Notes: generated by a model not told the origin, from the letters alone. 64,000 bases of DNA from Vibrio aestuarianus (GCF_012395185.1 NZ_JAAZTU010000001.1:1-64000); one strand, 5' to 3'. Positions 18,484-29,414 are shown, counted from the first letter of the stretch. A program made the numbers and translations.

Positions 18484-19092
18484 TCACCGATTTTGCCCAC
18501 AGATGGCTAGATACTTTTGATGCAATTCTGTGATTTGCGGCAAAAGTTTCTGGTTTTCTGCGCTATTTTTAACCACATCGTCAGCTTGTGCGAGTCTTTG
18601 CTCACGGCTCGCTTGTGCAGCTAAGATGGCTCGGACTTGTTGTTCTGAGACATTATCTCTTGCCATTGTGCGGGAGATTTGCGTTTCAGTATCGACATCA
18701 ACCACTAAAATTCGGTTTGCGAGCGATTGCAGGTTGTTTTCTATTAATAAAGGCACCACCAACAATGCGTAAGGTGAGGTTGTGCTCGATAGCTGTTCAA
18801 GCATTTTTTCGCGGATCATTGGGTGGAGTAAATTGTTGAGCCAGGCTTTTTGCGTTTCATCTGCGAAAATTTTAGATCTTAGAGTCGCGCGATCCAACTG
18901 ACCATTAGCTTGCAAAATCTCATGACCAAAATGCTCTTCAATCGCTTTTAAACCCTTAGAGCCAACTTCAACCACTTGTCTTGCTATGACGTCTGCATCA
19001 ACAATATCAATCCCAAAATGCTGGTGGAATACATTGGCGACGGTCGTTTTACCACTCGCGATACCACCAGTTAAACCTACTACAAATGTCAT
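18484..19092 (-). CDS. coaE: Dephospho-CoA kinase
   Basis: Last step of coenzyme A synthesis: phosphorylates the 3'-hydroxyl of dephospho-CoA with ATP. The 202-aa protein begins [22 protein letters not shown] with the P-loop at residues 9-16, and has LLHPMIREKM near 88 and VVPLLIENN near 110. I set the start at 19092, where ATG shares its A with the pilD stop codon (TAATG), rather than at an upstream in-frame codon inside pilD. This 1-nt overlap implies translational coupling to pilD. Confidence 0.95.
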   Translation of the reverse strand: MTFVVGLTGGIASGKTTVANVFHQHFGIDIVDADVIARQVVEVGSKGLKAIEEHFGHEILQANGQLDRATLRSKIFADETQKAWLNNLLHPMIREKMLEQLSSTTSPYALLVVPLLIENNLQSLANRILVVDVDTETQISRTMARDNVSEQQVRAILAAQASREQRLAQADDVVKNSAENQKLLPQITELHQKYLAICGQNR

Positions 19093-19964
19093 TAATTTAA
19101 CCCCACTACTGAGCCTATATACCACCCCATGATATCGCTACCCCAAATGAGGGTTAGCCAGCCTGCAATTGCAAGGTAAGGGCCAAAAGGGAAAGCTTTG
19201 TCGATGCCTTTCTTTTGTAAACGAAGCTGAATGATGCCGAAGACTAAACCAACCAGTGATGACATTAAAATGATCATCGGTAAATATTGCCAGCCAAGCC
19301 AAGCGCCTAAAGCGGCAAGTAATTTAAAGTCACCGTAGCCCATTCCCTCTTTACCAGTAGCTAGTTTAAACAACCAGTAAACCGACCATAGGCTTAGGTA
19401 GCCAGCCATTGCTCCAATCACTGCATCGTTAAGGCTAACTGGGCTAACCTGTAATAAGGATAAGGCCAACCCAGCCCAAAGCAACGGTAAGGTTAGTTGA
19501 TCGGGTAGTAGCATGGTATCTAGGTCGATAAAAGTGGCGGCAATTAATATGAAGGTGAAAAACAGTAATGCTACGGAAAAATAGCTAAAACCAAAATGGG
19601 TAGCAATCAGTAAGCTTAGACTTGCCGTTAGCAGTTCAATGGCTGGGTAACGCACACTGATAGGGCTTTTACAGTGCGAGCATTTGCCTCTCAGAAATAG
19701 CCAGCTGAACAATGGAATATTGTCGATGACGCGGATCGGAGTGTTGCAATGTGGGCACGTTGAGCGAGGAATACTAAGCGTCAGTTGTCCTTCTGGCGGT
19801 GCAATATGGTATTCAGGAAATGAGTCTGCACATTCTTGTTGCCATTCTCGCTCCATCATTTTAGGAAGACGATAAATAACGACGTTGAGAAAGCTACCGA
19901 CAATCAAGCCAAATAAGCAGGCAAATAGTGGGAATAGCCAAGGGTAATAGTCAAAAACTTCCAT
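19092..19964 (-). CDS. pilD: Prepilin leader peptidase / N-methyltransferase PilD
   Basis: Inner-membrane aspartic protease that cleaves type III signal peptides of pilins and pseudopilins and methylates the new N-terminal Phe. The 290-aa protein has an N-terminal membrane helix, a four-Cys zinc loop ([10 protein letters not shown] and CSHCKSP, about residues 73-100) and the two catalytic Asp motifs, one in [12 protein letters not shown] and one in [16 protein letters not shown]. It usually also serves type II secretion and MSHA pseudopilins located elsewhere. Last pil gene of the pilABCD operon, 39 nt after pilC. Confidence 0.97.
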   Translation of the reverse strand: MEVFDYYPWLFPLFACLFGLIVGSFLNVVIYRLPKMMEREWQQECADSFPEYHIAPPEGQLTLSIPRSTCPHCNTPIRVIDNIPLFSWLFLRGKCSHCKSPISVRYPAIELLTASLSLLIATHFGFSYFSVALLFFTFILIAATFIDLDTMLLPDQLTLPLLWAGLALSLLQVSPVSLNDAVIGAMAGYLSLWSVYWLFKLATGKEGMGYGDFKLLAALGAWLGWQYLPMIILMSSLVGLVFGIIQLRLQKKGIDKAFPFGPYLAIAGWLTLIWGSDIMGWYIGSVVGLN

Positions 19965-20003
19965 GCAAGGACTCGAGTAATAAAATAATTCGCGGGGATT
20001 ATA

Positions 20004-21227
20004 CTATCCCAATACACTCATTAAGTTAAAGATTGGTAAATACATTGCCACAACTAGCCCACCGACGACAGTACCGAGGAAAATAATTATCAGTGGTTCG
20101 AGGATTTTACCAAGATTATCAACGGTGTTATCGACTTCAAATTCATAAATAGTCGCCACTTTGTTGAGCATGTCATCGAGTTTACCTGACTCTTCGCCAA
20201 TCATTACCATTTGCAGCACCATTTCAGGGAAGGCATTGGTATTGCGCATAGCGATGTACATTGGCATACCTGCCGCTGTATCTCGATAAACACCTTGAAT
20301 CGCTGTCTCGAAATGGATATTACCAGCGGTTTTCGCGGTCGATTTTAAACTGACCAGAATGGGAATTCCGGCGCTAAAACTGGTTGCCAATGTTCGACAG
20401 AATTTAGCGATGGAAGCTTTGCCGATAACAGCACCAAGAATGGGTAGTCTCAAACTTAATTGACTGGTTTTAAGACGAATTAAAAACGATTTTTTGCGCA
20501 TAGCTTTAACGATACTGATAATAAGTAACACGCTAGCGAAACCCCAAAGGCTGTAGTTTTGCACCCAATGTGAGAGCTGCAAAACTTGCTGAGTAAACCA
20601 AGGCAGCTCTGCACCGAAGCCTTTAAACATGACTTCAAATTCAGGGATCACAAGCGTGAGCATTAAATAAGCAACGGCCAAAGCGACAAAGACGACCATT
20701 GTCGGGTAAATGAGCGCTTTGATAACTTTGGCATGTAATTGCTCACTTTTTTCTCTGTAGGTGGCTAAACGCTCAAAGACCTCGGCCAAGTTGCCGGATT
20801 GTTCACCGCTATAAACTAAATCAATATACAGTTGGTCAAAATAGGTGCTTGCTGTACTCATTGATTTTGAAATAGGAGTGCCGGCCTCAACCCCTTTTGT
20901 AACTTGCGCTAGAATCGATTTCATCTCCGCCTTACGATGATTGTGTCCAACCAATTTTAATGCCTGAACGATAGGAACCCCGGTGCTGATCATGGTTGCT
21001 AATTGGCGAGTTAACAGGGTAATGTCTTTAGCTTTAACACGATGAGTGAGGTGAGCGATGAGAGAAAGACGGCCTTTTTTCACTCTCCTAAGTTCAATAT
21101 GCTGATCTTGTAGTTTGCCGCGCACTTCTAACTCATCCAAAGCCAGTATTTGCCCGTAGACTTTTTTACCTGAGCTATTTATCCCTTTCCAACGGTAATG
21201 CTTAAGCTTTGTTGTTGATGTTTTCAT
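20004..21227 (-). CDS. pilC: Type IV pilus inner-membrane platform protein PilC
   Basis: Polytopic platform protein (407 aa) of the GspF/PilC family. It links the assembly ATPase PilB to pilin insertion. Two homologous GspF domains are visible, each with a T(R)[16 protein letters not shown] / [17 protein letters not shown] helix pair, and the family motif [13 protein letters not shown] near residue 345. The C-terminus holds a strong membrane segment ([23 protein letters not shown]). It follows pilB by 32 nt. Confidence 0.96.
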   Translation of the reverse strand: MKTSTTKLKHYRWKGINSSGKKVYGQILALDELEVRGKLQDQHIELRRVKKGRLSLIAHLTHRVKAKDITLLTRQLATMISTGVPIVQALKLVGHNHRKAEMKSILAQVTKGVEAGTPISKSMSTASTYFDQLYIDLVYSGEQSGNLAEVFERLATYREKSEQLHAKVIKALIYPTMVVFVALAVAYLMLTLVIPEFEVMFKGFGAELPWFTQQVLQLSHWVQNYSLWGFASVLLIISIVKAMRKKSFLIRLKTSQLSLRLPILGAVIGKASIAKFCRTLATSFSAGIPILVSLKSTAKTAGNIHFETAIQGVYRDTAAGMPMYIAMRNTNAFPEMVLQMVMIGEESGKLDDMLNKVATIYEFEVDNTVDNLGKILEPLIIIFLGTVVGGLVVAMYLPIFNLMSVLG

Positions 21228-21259
21228 TATTTGGGCTCAATCAGTGAGTTATCGTTGAG

Positions 21260-22948
21260 TTAGAAATAAAGAACACGTTGTAACTCTTTAACGCTGGTTA
21301 CTCCAAGTTTCAGTTTTTCGATGCCTGATTCTTGGAGGGTTTGCATACCATTGGCTTTAGCGAGTTGTTCTATTTGTAATATGCTGGCCTTGTGCATGAT
21401 AGCCTGTGTTAATTGAGGGGTGAATTCCATCATTTCGTAGATGCCCACTCTTCCTGCATAGCCATTGGTACACTCATTACAACCATGAGGGTTGGCCTCA
21501 TAAATAACGTCTTGATCAGAAAGATTAAATTTCCGCAGCAAGCTGGGCGTTGTATTAGTTGCTCTTTTGCAATGTGGGCAAAGTTGTCTTGCTAGCCTCT
21601 GAGCAACAATAAGACTCAATGAGGACGCTAGGTTAAACGCCTCAATTCCCATGCTACTTAAGCGGATCACGGTTTCAGCGGCGGAGTTAGTGTGTAAGGT
21701 TGAAAGGACTAAGTGGCCAGTTTGCGCTGCTTTGACCGCAATTTCAGCCGTTTCTGTATCTCGAATTTCACCGACCATTACAATGTCGGGGTCTTGGCGT
21801 AAAAATGAACGTAATGCTTGTGCAAACCCAAAACCAATCTTTGGCTGTACCTGAACCTGGTTAATGCCTGATAGGTTGATCTCGACAGGATCTTCCGCGG
21901 TAGAGATATTGACATCGGTAGTATTGAGCAGGCGTAACCCAGCATAAAGTGAAACGGTTTTTCCGCTGCCAGTAGGGCCTGTCATTAAGATCATTCCTTG
22001 CGGCCTTTTTAGTGCCTGTAAGTAGAGTTGTTTTTGCTTATCGTTGTAACCTAGTTTGCCTATATCGAGGTGGGAGGCACTGCTATCGAGTAAGCGTAAT
22101 ACGATTTTTTCACCCCATAAGGTAGGTAGTGTTGAAACACGCATATCAATGGCTGTGTCTTGGTTTAAACGCAATTTTATCCGTCCATCTTGTGGAAGGC
22201 GCCGCTCGGCAATATCAAGTTTAGAGAGGATTTTTATCCGCGCAGCAAGGCGGCGACCTAAATGACTGGCTGGCTGTTGGGTTTCGACTAACATACCGTC
22301 ACAACGTAAGCGCACTCGGTAGAGCGTTTCGTAGGGTTCAAAGTGAATATCGGATGCGCCTTTACGTATCGCATCTAATAAAATTTGATTGATGAAACGG
22401 CTAACGGGGGAATTATCTTGGCTAAGATCTTCTACCGACTGAATTTCATCGTCAGCGAGTTGAACTAAATTTGCCAGTTGATCTTGGTTGATCTCTCTTT
22501 CCGTGCTTAATGATTCTTGCATTGCTCGCCCATACAGGCGACGAATTGCGGCTTGTAAAGTTTTATAGTCAGCCAACACCAATTCAATTTTCAAACCCGT
22601 TGCGAAGCGAAAATCATCTTCTACTTGCAAATGGGTTGGGTCGGAAACTGCAATGGTCAGGGTTTGGCCTTTTCTTAAAATTGGTAGTGCTTGGTAGCGG
22701 GTGATGAGTTCTCGTAAGCCCAATTGTTGACACAATGTATAGTAGTCATAACCAGTTAGGTCAGTGTCGGGCAAACCGAAAATAGAGCTTAAATGTTCGG
22801 TTAAATCGTAATGATGAAATAAACCTAAAGTGAGAAGAGCCTCTAGCACACTATCACCAGAAGCTTCAATATGTTCGATAACCGTTTGCTCTTGCGCAAG
22901 GCTAATAAGATTTGCTTGCCGAAGAATTGCAGGGAGATTGGTGAGCAT
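21260..22948 (-). CDS. pilB: Type IV pilus assembly ATPase PilB
   Basis: Hexameric extension ATPase that powers pilus assembly. The 562-aa form includes an N-terminal MshEN/PilB-N domain, a Walker A GPTGSGKT near residue 325, an Asp box (AEDPVEINLSGINQVQVQ), a Walker B DPDIVMVGEIRD, a His box (TGHLVLSTLHTNSA) and a tetracysteine zinc site (CPHC ... CNEC). I place the start at ATG 22948, 8 nt after the pilA stop. An in-frame codon at 23017 would overlap pilA by 61 nt. The ribosome site is poor, so translation may depend on coupling to pilA. Confidence 0.94.
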   Translation of the reverse strand: MLTNLPAILRQANLISLAQEQTVIEHIEASGDSVLEALLTLGLFHHYDLTEHLSSIFGLPDTDLTGYDYYTLCQQLGLRELITRYQALPILRKGQTLTIAVSDPTHLQVEDDFRFATGLKIELVLADYKTLQAAIRRLYGRAMQESLSTEREINQDQLANLVQLADDEIQSVEDLSQDNSPVSRFINQILLDAIRKGASDIHFEPYETLYRVRLRCDGMLVETQQPASHLGRRLAARIKILSKLDIAERRLPQDGRIKLRLNQDTAIDMRVSTLPTLWGEKIVLRLLDSSASHLDIGKLGYNDKQKQLYLQALKRPQGMILMTGPTGSGKTVSLYAGLRLLNTTDVNISTAEDPVEINLSGINQVQVQPKIGFGFAQALRSFLRQDPDIVMVGEIRDTETAEIAVKAAQTGHLVLSTLHTNSAAETVIRLSSMGIEAFNLASSLSLIVAQRLARQLCPHCKRATNTTPSLLRKFNLSDQDVIYEANPHGCNECTNGYAGRVGIYEMMEFTPQLTQAIMHKASILQIEQLAKANGMQTLQESGIEKLKLGVTSVKELQRVLYF

Positions 22949-22956
22949 ATTTTTTA

Positions 22957-23376
22957 CTAGAACGTGCCTGCCACACAGCTCTTTAATGTTTGTGCTGTAT
23001 CGTGTTGGCAGCTCCAACCTGATGAGCCTTTGGTAAAGCGAACAATTTTATTTTGCATCGTCGATTGGCTACCAAACTTAAACTGAATTGCAGAAGATAC
23101 GCCGGAGGGAAATTCAAGTGTACCAAGAGTATTCATGGCACTTGATGCGCCAATATTGGTCAAATTTGAAGGAAAAACTCCGGTTTCTTGAGCGTCTATA
23201 TCAATATTGGTTAGTAATGCGCTTAGAGTACTTAAAGCGACTGTGGCTTCAGATTTTTTGACATGATTTTTATACGCAGGCACCGCTATCGTAGACAGCA
23301 CACCAATAATGGCCACTACAATCATCAATTCAATTAAGGTAAATCCGTTTTGTTTTCTGTTGCTATTGGTGTTCAT
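22957..23376 (-). CDS. pilA: Type IV major pilin PilA
   Basis: Pilin precursor of 139 aa with a short type III leader: NRKQNG|FTLIELMIVVAIIGVLSTIAVPAY, cut between G and F, with Glu5 of the mature protein present. The globular part ends with a disulfide pair in GWSCQHDTAQTLKSC, typical of the C-terminal D-region. GGAGAAGG directly precedes ATG 23376; an in-frame start at 23403 lacks one. In Vibrio this chitin-regulated pilus acts in DNA uptake and attachment (family knowledge). First gene of pilABCD. Pilins are the most variable genes of the operon, so this one is useful for strain typing. Confidence 0.96.
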   Translation of the reverse strand: MNTNSNRKQNGFTLIELMIVVAIIGVLSTIAVPAYKNHVKKSEATVALSTLSALLTNIDIDAQETGVFPSNLTNIGASSAMNTLGTLEFPSGVSSAIQFKFGSQSTMQNKIVRFTKGSSGWSCQHDTAQTLKSCVAGTF

Positions 23377-23555
23377 TGCCTTCTCCAGTTGAATACATTC
23401 CAATGACTGAGCATAAGAATCTTGTTGAGTAGAAGGAATGCGTAAAATAGGGCTGCGCGAGTGATTTAGAGTTTTTATTTATCGTATTGCATACAGAACA
23501 TGAAAAAATACGACTCAGTTAAAAACGAAGCTTTTTTGATATGAGTGTCATTAAA

Positions 23556-23578
23556 AAGGAAGCTGATTTAGCTTCCTT
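23556..23578 (-). terminator. Intrinsic terminator of nadC
   Basis: Read on the minus strand: AAGGAAGCT, a 5-nt loop and AGCTTCCTT followed by TTT. It separates nadC from pilA, so pilABCD has its own promoter. Confidence 0.85.
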
Positions 23579-23612
23579 AGTCAAAAAATGTAGTGAGTCG
23601 ATGTGGATTGAT

Positions 23613-24566
<954 letters not shown>

Positions 24567-24631
24567 TTAATCGCTAATTTCTAATAGCGATACGGAAAAT
24601 CATCACTATACCCAATAGAGAGCCTTTGAAT

Positions 24632-25225
24632 ATGGCGTATAACTTAACTATCCCAAGTAGCGAAGTCACGCAAAACACAGCGATTGTTGACGGTTGGTAC
24701 CAACATGCCCGCCGTGTTGCCTCGCCTTTTTTTGATGAGCGTAGTGATGAGGACGATATTTCATTGCTGGTGCTACATAACATCAGTTTACCGCCCGGAA
24801 AGTTTGGGGGCCCCTATATTGAGCAGTTTTTTACTGGTCGATTGGATCCCAATGCCCACCCTTTTTTTAAGACGATTCATACCATGGGTGTTTCGGCACA
24901 TTGTCTGATTTGTCGAAATGGGCAGGTGATACAATTTGTGCCATTTAATGCCAGAGCTTGGCATGCTGGGCAGTCAAGCTTTGCTGGCAGAGCAAAATGC
25001 AATGACTACTCGATAGGTATTGAATTGGAAGGGAGCGATTTCGTTGCCTACACTCAGGCACAATATCAAGCGCTTACGGATTTAAGCAAGGCGTTAATGA
25101 TGCATTATCCGAAGATCACCACTGAGCGTATTACCGGGCACCAGTATATTGCACCGCTGCGCAAAACCGACCCCGGTTTAGTCTTTGACTGGCGTCGATT
25201 TAGGGCGCAGCTGAAGCAAGATTAA
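24632..25225 (+). CDS. ampD: 1,6-anhydro-N-acetylmuramyl-L-alanine amidase
   Basis: Cytosolic zinc amidase of peptidoglycan recycling. It cleaves the peptide from anhydro-muropeptides, and its loss raises AmpC expression in species with ampR. The 197-aa amidase_2 fold retains zinc ligands H49 (LLVLHN), H170 (ITGHQYI) and D180 (KTDPG). The ATG at 24632 is chosen over a TTG two codons upstream. It overlaps the convergent fldB gene by 4 nt at its 3' end. Confidence 0.94.
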   Translation: MAYNLTIPSSEVTQNTAIVDGWYQHARRVASPFFDERSDEDDISLLVLHNISLPPGKFGGPYIEQFFTGRLDPNAHPFFKTIHTMGVSAHCLICRNGQVIQFVPFNARAWHAGQSSFAGRAKCNDYSIGIELEGSDFVAYTQAQYQALTDLSKALMMHYPKITTERITGHQYIAPLRKTDPGLVFDWRRFRAQLKQD

Positions 25226-25740
25226 ATCTTGTCGTGGAACTCCACTAAAATTTGCTCAACCCAGGTTTGAATGCGTTCGTCACTGAACTCGTATTGCGAA
25301 TCTTCATCCAACGCTAAACCGACAAAATGGGATCCATCTTCAGTCAGTGCTTTCGATGCTTCAAATTGGTAGCCTTGGTTTGGCCAATAGCCAATAAATT
25401 GGGCACCAACTTGTTTTAGCTCATCATGTAGCATCCCCATCGCATCGAGGTACCATTCGCCATAACCTTCTTGATCGCCTAAGCCGAACAATGCGACGTA
25501 CTTGTCGTTTAGTGACACGCCATCGATTTGATCCCATATTGCGCTCCAATCTTCTTGGATTTCGCCAAAGTCCCAGGTTGAAATACCGAGTATTAAAAGA
25601 TCATAGTCGCTCATTAAAGAAAGTGGTGTTTCTTTCACATTGTGAATGTCGACTAAATCTTCACCGATGATGGCGCGGATCTTTTCTGCTGCCATTTCGG
25701 TATAACAAGTGGTTGAGCCGTAAAACAGACCGATCTTCAT
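25222..25740 (-). CDS. fldB: Flavodoxin FldB
   Basis: FMN-binding electron carrier of 172 aa. The phosphate-binding loop reads [11 protein letters not shown] at residues 4-14. Aromatic FMN-stacking regions are [14 protein letters not shown] (near 52) and [17 protein letters not shown] (near 86). The FldB assignment rests on its place next to xerD, as in E. coli, and on its length. It is divergent from xerD and converges on ampD with a 4-nt overlap. Confidence 0.92.
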   Translation of the reverse strand: MKIGLFYGSTTCYTEMAAEKIRAIIGEDLVDIHNVKETPLSLMSDYDLLILGISTWDFGEIQEDWSAIWDQIDGVSLNDKYVALFGLGDQEGYGEWYLDAMGMLHDELKQVGAQFIGYWPNQGYQFEASKALTEDGSHFVGLALDEDSQYEFSDERIQTWVEQILVEFHDKI

Positions 25741-25891
25741 AATTTTTTGTTCGTTTAAAGTCAGAATGGTGAATTCTAACCATAAATTGACGCGCTTTGC
25801 AGCGATTATCCTGCTAACCCTGTTTTTTTATGGTATTAAACTCGTGGCTCACTTAACCTGAGCAAGGTTATTTTTACTACTGAGGTTTGAT

Positions 25892-26800
25892 GTGGCTGAG
25901 CATTTTTCTCCTGACCAAGGAATTGTCGAACAATTTTTGGATGCGATGTGGATGGAACGCGGTTTATCAGAAAATACGCTCTCTTCGTATCGTAATGATC
26001 TGACGAAACTATTGCAGTGGATGCAGCACGATAACTATCGCCTCGATTTTATTAGTTTGTCTGGGTTACAACAGTATCAAGCGTGGCTTACTGACCAAGA
26101 CTACAAGCAAACTTCACGGGCGCGTATGCTTTCGGCGATTCGTCGTTTGTTTCAATATCTGCACCGGGAGAAAATTCGCGCCGATGATCCGAGTGCTTTG
26201 TTGGTCAGCCCTAAGCTGCCGCAACGTTTACCAAAAGATCTGTCAGAGCAGCAGGTGGATGCGCTGCTTAATGCGCCAGATACCAACAATCCGCTCGAAT
26301 TGCGCGACAGAGCCATGCTTGAACTACTGTATGCCACCGGACTGCGTGTCACTGAATTAGTGTCACTCACCATGGAAAACATCAGTTTACGCCAAGGTGT
26401 CGTGCGAGTGATCGGTAAAGGCGGAAAAGAGCGTTTGGTGCCAATGGGAGAAAATGCGGTGGATTGGATTGAAACTTTTCTCCACCAAGGGCGGTCTGCA
26501 TTATTAGGTGAGCAGACATCCGATATCGTTTTTCCGAGCAAACGCGCACGGCAGATGACTCGCCAAACATTTTGGCATCGGATTAAACACTATGCAGTGA
26601 TCGCGGAAATTGACGTTGAAAAACTCTCGCCGCACGTATTAAGGCACGCTTTTGCCACTCATTTGCTCAATTACGGAGCAGATCTACGGGTTGTGCAAAT
26701 GCTGCTTGGACATAGTGACTTATCAACCACGCAAATTTATACTCACGTCGCCACAGAGCGACTCAAACAATTGCATAGCGAGCACCATCCAAGGGCTTGA
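25892..26800 (+). CDS. xerD: Tyrosine recombinase XerD (GTG start)
   Basis: Site-specific recombinase that, with XerC, resolves chromosome dimers at dif under FtsK control. In Vibrio the same pair is exploited by integrative phages. The 302-aa protein has all catalytic residues: R152, K176, H248, R251, H274 and Tyr283 in THVATER context. The N-terminal SAM-like core-binding domain covers about 1-110. The start is GTG 25892 with AGG six nt upstream; an overlapping ATG at 25890 is out of frame. First gene of xerD-dsbC-recJ. Confidence 0.97.
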   Translation: MAEHFSPDQGIVEQFLDAMWMERGLSENTLSSYRNDLTKLLQWMQHDNYRLDFISLSGLQQYQAWLTDQDYKQTSRARMLSAIRRLFQYLHREKIRADDPSALLVSPKLPQRLPKDLSEQQVDALLNAPDTNNPLELRDRAMLELLYATGLRVTELVSLTMENISLRQGVVRVIGKGGKERLVPMGENAVDWIETFLHQGRSALLGEQTSDIVFPSKRARQMTRQTFWHRIKHYAVIAEIDVEKLSPHVLRHAFATHLLNYGADLRVVQMLLGHSDLSTTQIYTHVATERLKQLHSEHHPRA

Positions 26801-26816
26801 ATAAAGGTGAACTTAC

Positions 26817-27593
26817 ATGAGCGTATTACGCCAATTGACTCTACTTACATTGCCATTTTTCGTTGCAGCGTGTAACGCTGAAGAAACCACAACAGCCCCA
26901 CAAACGGCACAAATCAAGCAAGTTCAATCTATTGATAAAGGCGTTTTTGAACAACGTTTTTCAAAACTAGGTTTGCAAGTGGTTGATGTTAAAGCCTCTG
27001 ATGTCGAAGGTTTAGTTGAAGTGCAAACTTCGGGCGGCATTTTATTTGCTTCGCCTGATGGCCGTCATTTTATTGCAGGAACATTGTATCAATTAGATGA
27101 AAATGGTGGTTATGTCGATGTATTGGCAAAGCGTCAAGCACCACTGAACGCGGCTAAAATTGAAACTTTCAAAGACAGCATGATCGAGTACAAAGCGGCA
27201 GATGAAAAATACATTGTGACAGTATTTACTGACATTACTTGTGGCTACTGCACACGTCTGCATAGCCAAATGGCAGGCTATAACGAGCTTGGTATTACTG
27301 TGCGCTACATGGCTTTCCCTCGCCAAGGCGCGACTGGTCAAGTTGCCGAACAAATGGCCGTCATTTGGAGTGCCGATGATAAAGCGGCTGCGATGAATGA
27401 AGCGAAAACGAATCGTGGCGCGCCTCAAGCCGGTGAAAATATCGAGCAGGCGAAGCAGACGATAGCGCAGCATTATCAGCTTGGACGTGAATTGGGTATC
27501 AGCGGTACACCAGCGATATTCTTACCGAATGGTGAAATGGTCGGAGGCTATTTGCCGCCAGCTCAACTATTGCAACGCCTTCAACAGCTTTAA
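26817..27593 (+). CDS. dsbC: Thiol:disulfide interchange protein DsbC
   Basis: Periplasmic disulfide isomerase, 258 aa. An N-terminal dimerisation domain (about 35-95) precedes a thioredoxin-like domain with the active site C142-G-Y-C145 in FTDITCGYCTRLH and a cis-Pro in GISGTPAIFLPNG. The signal sequence ends FVAAC with Cys19 in lipobox-like position, unlike the plain signal peptide of E. coli DsbC, so membrane anchoring is possible. It lies 16 nt after xerD and 43 nt before recJ. Confidence 0.94.
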   Translation: MSVLRQLTLLTLPFFVAACNAEETTTAPQTAQIKQVQSIDKGVFEQRFSKLGLQVVDVKASDVEGLVEVQTSGGILFASPDGRHFIAGTLYQLDENGGYVDVLAKRQAPLNAAKIETFKDSMIEYKAADEKYIVTVFTDITCGYCTRLHSQMAGYNELGITVRYMAFPRQGATGQVAEQMAVIWSADDKAAAMNEAKTNRGAPQAGENIEQAKQTIAQHYQLGRELGISGTPAIFLPNGEMVGGYLPPAQLLQRLQQL

Positions 27594-27599
27594 TAACTT

Positions 27600-27636
27600 A
27601 GGAGTCAGGCTTGAGTTTACTCAAGCCTGCTGATTT
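27600..27636 (+). promoter_or_regulatory. recJ translation initiation region with hairpin between Shine-Dalgarno and ATG
   Basis: AGGAG (27600-27604) is 32 nt from the recJ ATG. Between them lies a perfect 10-bp hairpin: CAGGCTTGAG (27606-27615), a TTTA loop, CTCAAGCCTG (27620-27629). Folding it out leaves 8 nt between AGGAG and ATG 27637, an ideal spacing. There is no other ribosome site close to the ATG and no T run to make it a terminator. Confidence 0.65.
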
Positions 27637-29376
27637 ATGATTGAGATAAAACGCAGACCTGAACCAGACCTTTCACAACTTCCCGATACTCTCCCTTCCT
27701 TGCTGAAACGCATTTACATCAGTCGCGGTATTACCAGTGTCGAGCAACTGGATAAAGCTGCCAAAGCCTTACATTCTTACCAGAAATTAGGGGGAATTGA
27801 AGAAGCGGTCGAATTACTGTTTAACGCGATTCAGCAACAACAGCGCATTATTGTCGTTGGGGATTTCGACGCTGATGGGGCAACCAGTTCGGCGCTTTCG
27901 GTTTTAGCACTGCGCATGCTTGGTAGTCATAATGTGGATTACCTAGTACCTAACCGTTTTGAAGATGGATATGGCTTAAGCCCTGAAGTGGTTGATCAAG
28001 CGATTGAGTTGGGCGCGCAGGTGATCATGACCGTGGATAATGGTGTTTCATCAATCGAAGGTGTGCGCTATGCCAAACAACAAGGGTTAACCGTATTAGT
28101 GACGGATCATCACTTGCCTGGGCATGTCTTGCCGGAAGTCGATGCAATGGTTAACCCCAACTTACAAAGCTGTGCGTTTCCATCGAAAGCTTTGGCAGGG
28201 GTTGGTGTTGCGTTTTATTTGATGATGGCATTGTGTGTTCACATGCGTAAATCAGGCTGGTTTAGTGAGCAAGGAATGACTGAGCCGAAATTGATGGAGT
28301 TGATCGATCTCGTCGCGCTTGGCACCGTTGCTGACGTGGTACCGCTTGATGAAAATAACCGTATTCTCGTGCATCAAGGTTTACAGCGTATTCGTGCTGG
28401 GCACGCAAGGCCGGGGATCCAAGCTTTGATCGAAGTAGCCAAGCGTGATGCGCGACGTTTAGTGGCTTCTGACTTTGGTTTTGCATTAGGCCCAAGGATC
28501 AACGCTGCTGGTCGTTTGGATGATATGTCTTTCGGTGTCGAGTTATTGATGAGCAATAACATTCACGCGGCACGTCGGATGGCAAATGAGCTGGATGGCT
28601 TAAATCAAACGCGCAAAGAAATCGAAGAGGGTATGAAACAAGAAGCGTTGGCTTTTTGTGAACGCTTACAGCTTGGCGAAAATACACAATTACCTCATGG
28701 GTTAGTGCTGTTTCAGCGAGATTGGCACCAAGGTGTGATTGGTATTTTGGCTTCGCGTATCAAAGATAAATATCACCGACCTGTGATTGCGTTTGCAGAT
28801 GGTGGCGATGGTAATATCAAGGGGTCATGTCGCTCTGTAGTCGGTTTACACATGCGCGATGCTTTGGATCGGATTGATACGCAACACCCCGGTTTAATTG
28901 CCAAATTTGGTGGTCACGCCATGGCGGCAGGTTTAACCATTGCCGAAAAAGATTTTGAACGCTTTGCGAGTTTGTTTGATCAGGTGGTGCGAGAAGAGTT
29001 AGATGAGGCGGCATTAAAAGGTGTGATTTTGTCTGACGGTGAATTAAAACCTGAAGAATTCTCTATGCATACCGCTGAAATGCTGCGTGCTGGTGGGCCG
29101 TGGGGACAAGCGTTTCCTGAACCGCTCTTTGATGGCGAATTTAAACTCTTGCATCAAAAGTTGGTCGGAGAAAAGCATTTAAAATTAATGCTTGAACCGT
29201 TATTCAAAGGTCATCCGACCAATATTATGATCGATGGTATTGCGTTCAATGTTGATTTAAGACGTTGGCCAGATGCATCTGTGAAAACCGTTCGGCTTGC
29301 TTATAAGCTCGATATCAATGAATTTCGTGGTAATCAATCGCTGCAATTGATGATTGATCATCTAGAAGCGAAGTAA
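27637..29376 (+). CDS. recJ: Single-stranded-DNA 5'-3' exonuclease RecJ
   Basis: DHH-family exonuclease of the RecF pathway and mismatch repair. The 579-aa length is normal. Motifs: VVGDFDADGATSSALS (motif I, near residue 73), MTVDNGVSS (II), VTDHHLPG (III, the DHH signature), GTVADVVPLDE (IV), and the DHHA1 region with GVIGILASRIKDKYHRPVIAF and KFGGHAMAAG. Third gene of xerD-dsbC-recJ. Its ribosome site is separated from the ATG by a hairpin. Confidence 0.97.
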   Translation: MIEIKRRPEPDLSQLPDTLPSLLKRIYISRGITSVEQLDKAAKALHSYQKLGGIEEAVELLFNAIQQQQRIIVVGDFDADGATSSALSVLALRMLGSHNVDYLVPNRFEDGYGLSPEVVDQAIELGAQVIMTVDNGVSSIEGVRYAKQQGLTVLVTDHHLPGHVLPEVDAMVNPNLQSCAFPSKALAGVGVAFYLMMALCVHMRKSGWFSEQGMTEPKLMELIDLVALGTVADVVPLDENNRILVHQGLQRIRAGHARPGIQALIEVAKRDARRLVASDFGFALGPRINAAGRLDDMSFGVELLMSNNIHAARRMANELDGLNQTRKEIEEGMKQEALAFCERLQLGENTQLPHGLVLFQRDWHQGVIGILASRIKDKYHRPVIAFADGGDGNIKGSCRSVVGLHMRDALDRIDTQHPGLIAKFGGHAMAAGLTIAEKDFERFASLFDQVVREELDEAALKGVILSDGELKPEEFSMHTAEMLRAGGPWGQAFPEPLFDGEFKLLHQKLVGEKHLKLMLEPLFKGHPTNIMIDGIAFNVDLRRWPDASVKTVRLAYKLDINEFRGNQSLQLMIDHLEAK

Positions 29377-29382
29377 TGTCGA

Positions 29383-29414
29383 CTACTGATGCCGCGTCAC
29401 TGTGGCATCAGTAG
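29383..29414 (+). terminator. Hairpin at the recJ 3' end
   Basis: Perfect 11-bp stem with 10-nt loop just after the recJ stop. The nearest T run starts about 20 nt further on, so intrinsic termination is uncertain. Confidence 0.4.

Noticed and set aside
25892..26800. xerD considered as a phage or island integrase
   Set aside because: The fldB-xerD-dsbC-recJ order and length match chromosomal XerD; no att-like repeats or cargo genes flank it.
29383..29414. Hairpin after recJ considered as attachment or recombination site
   Set aside because: No integrase, tRNA end or second copy nearby; most simply an RNA 3'-end structure.
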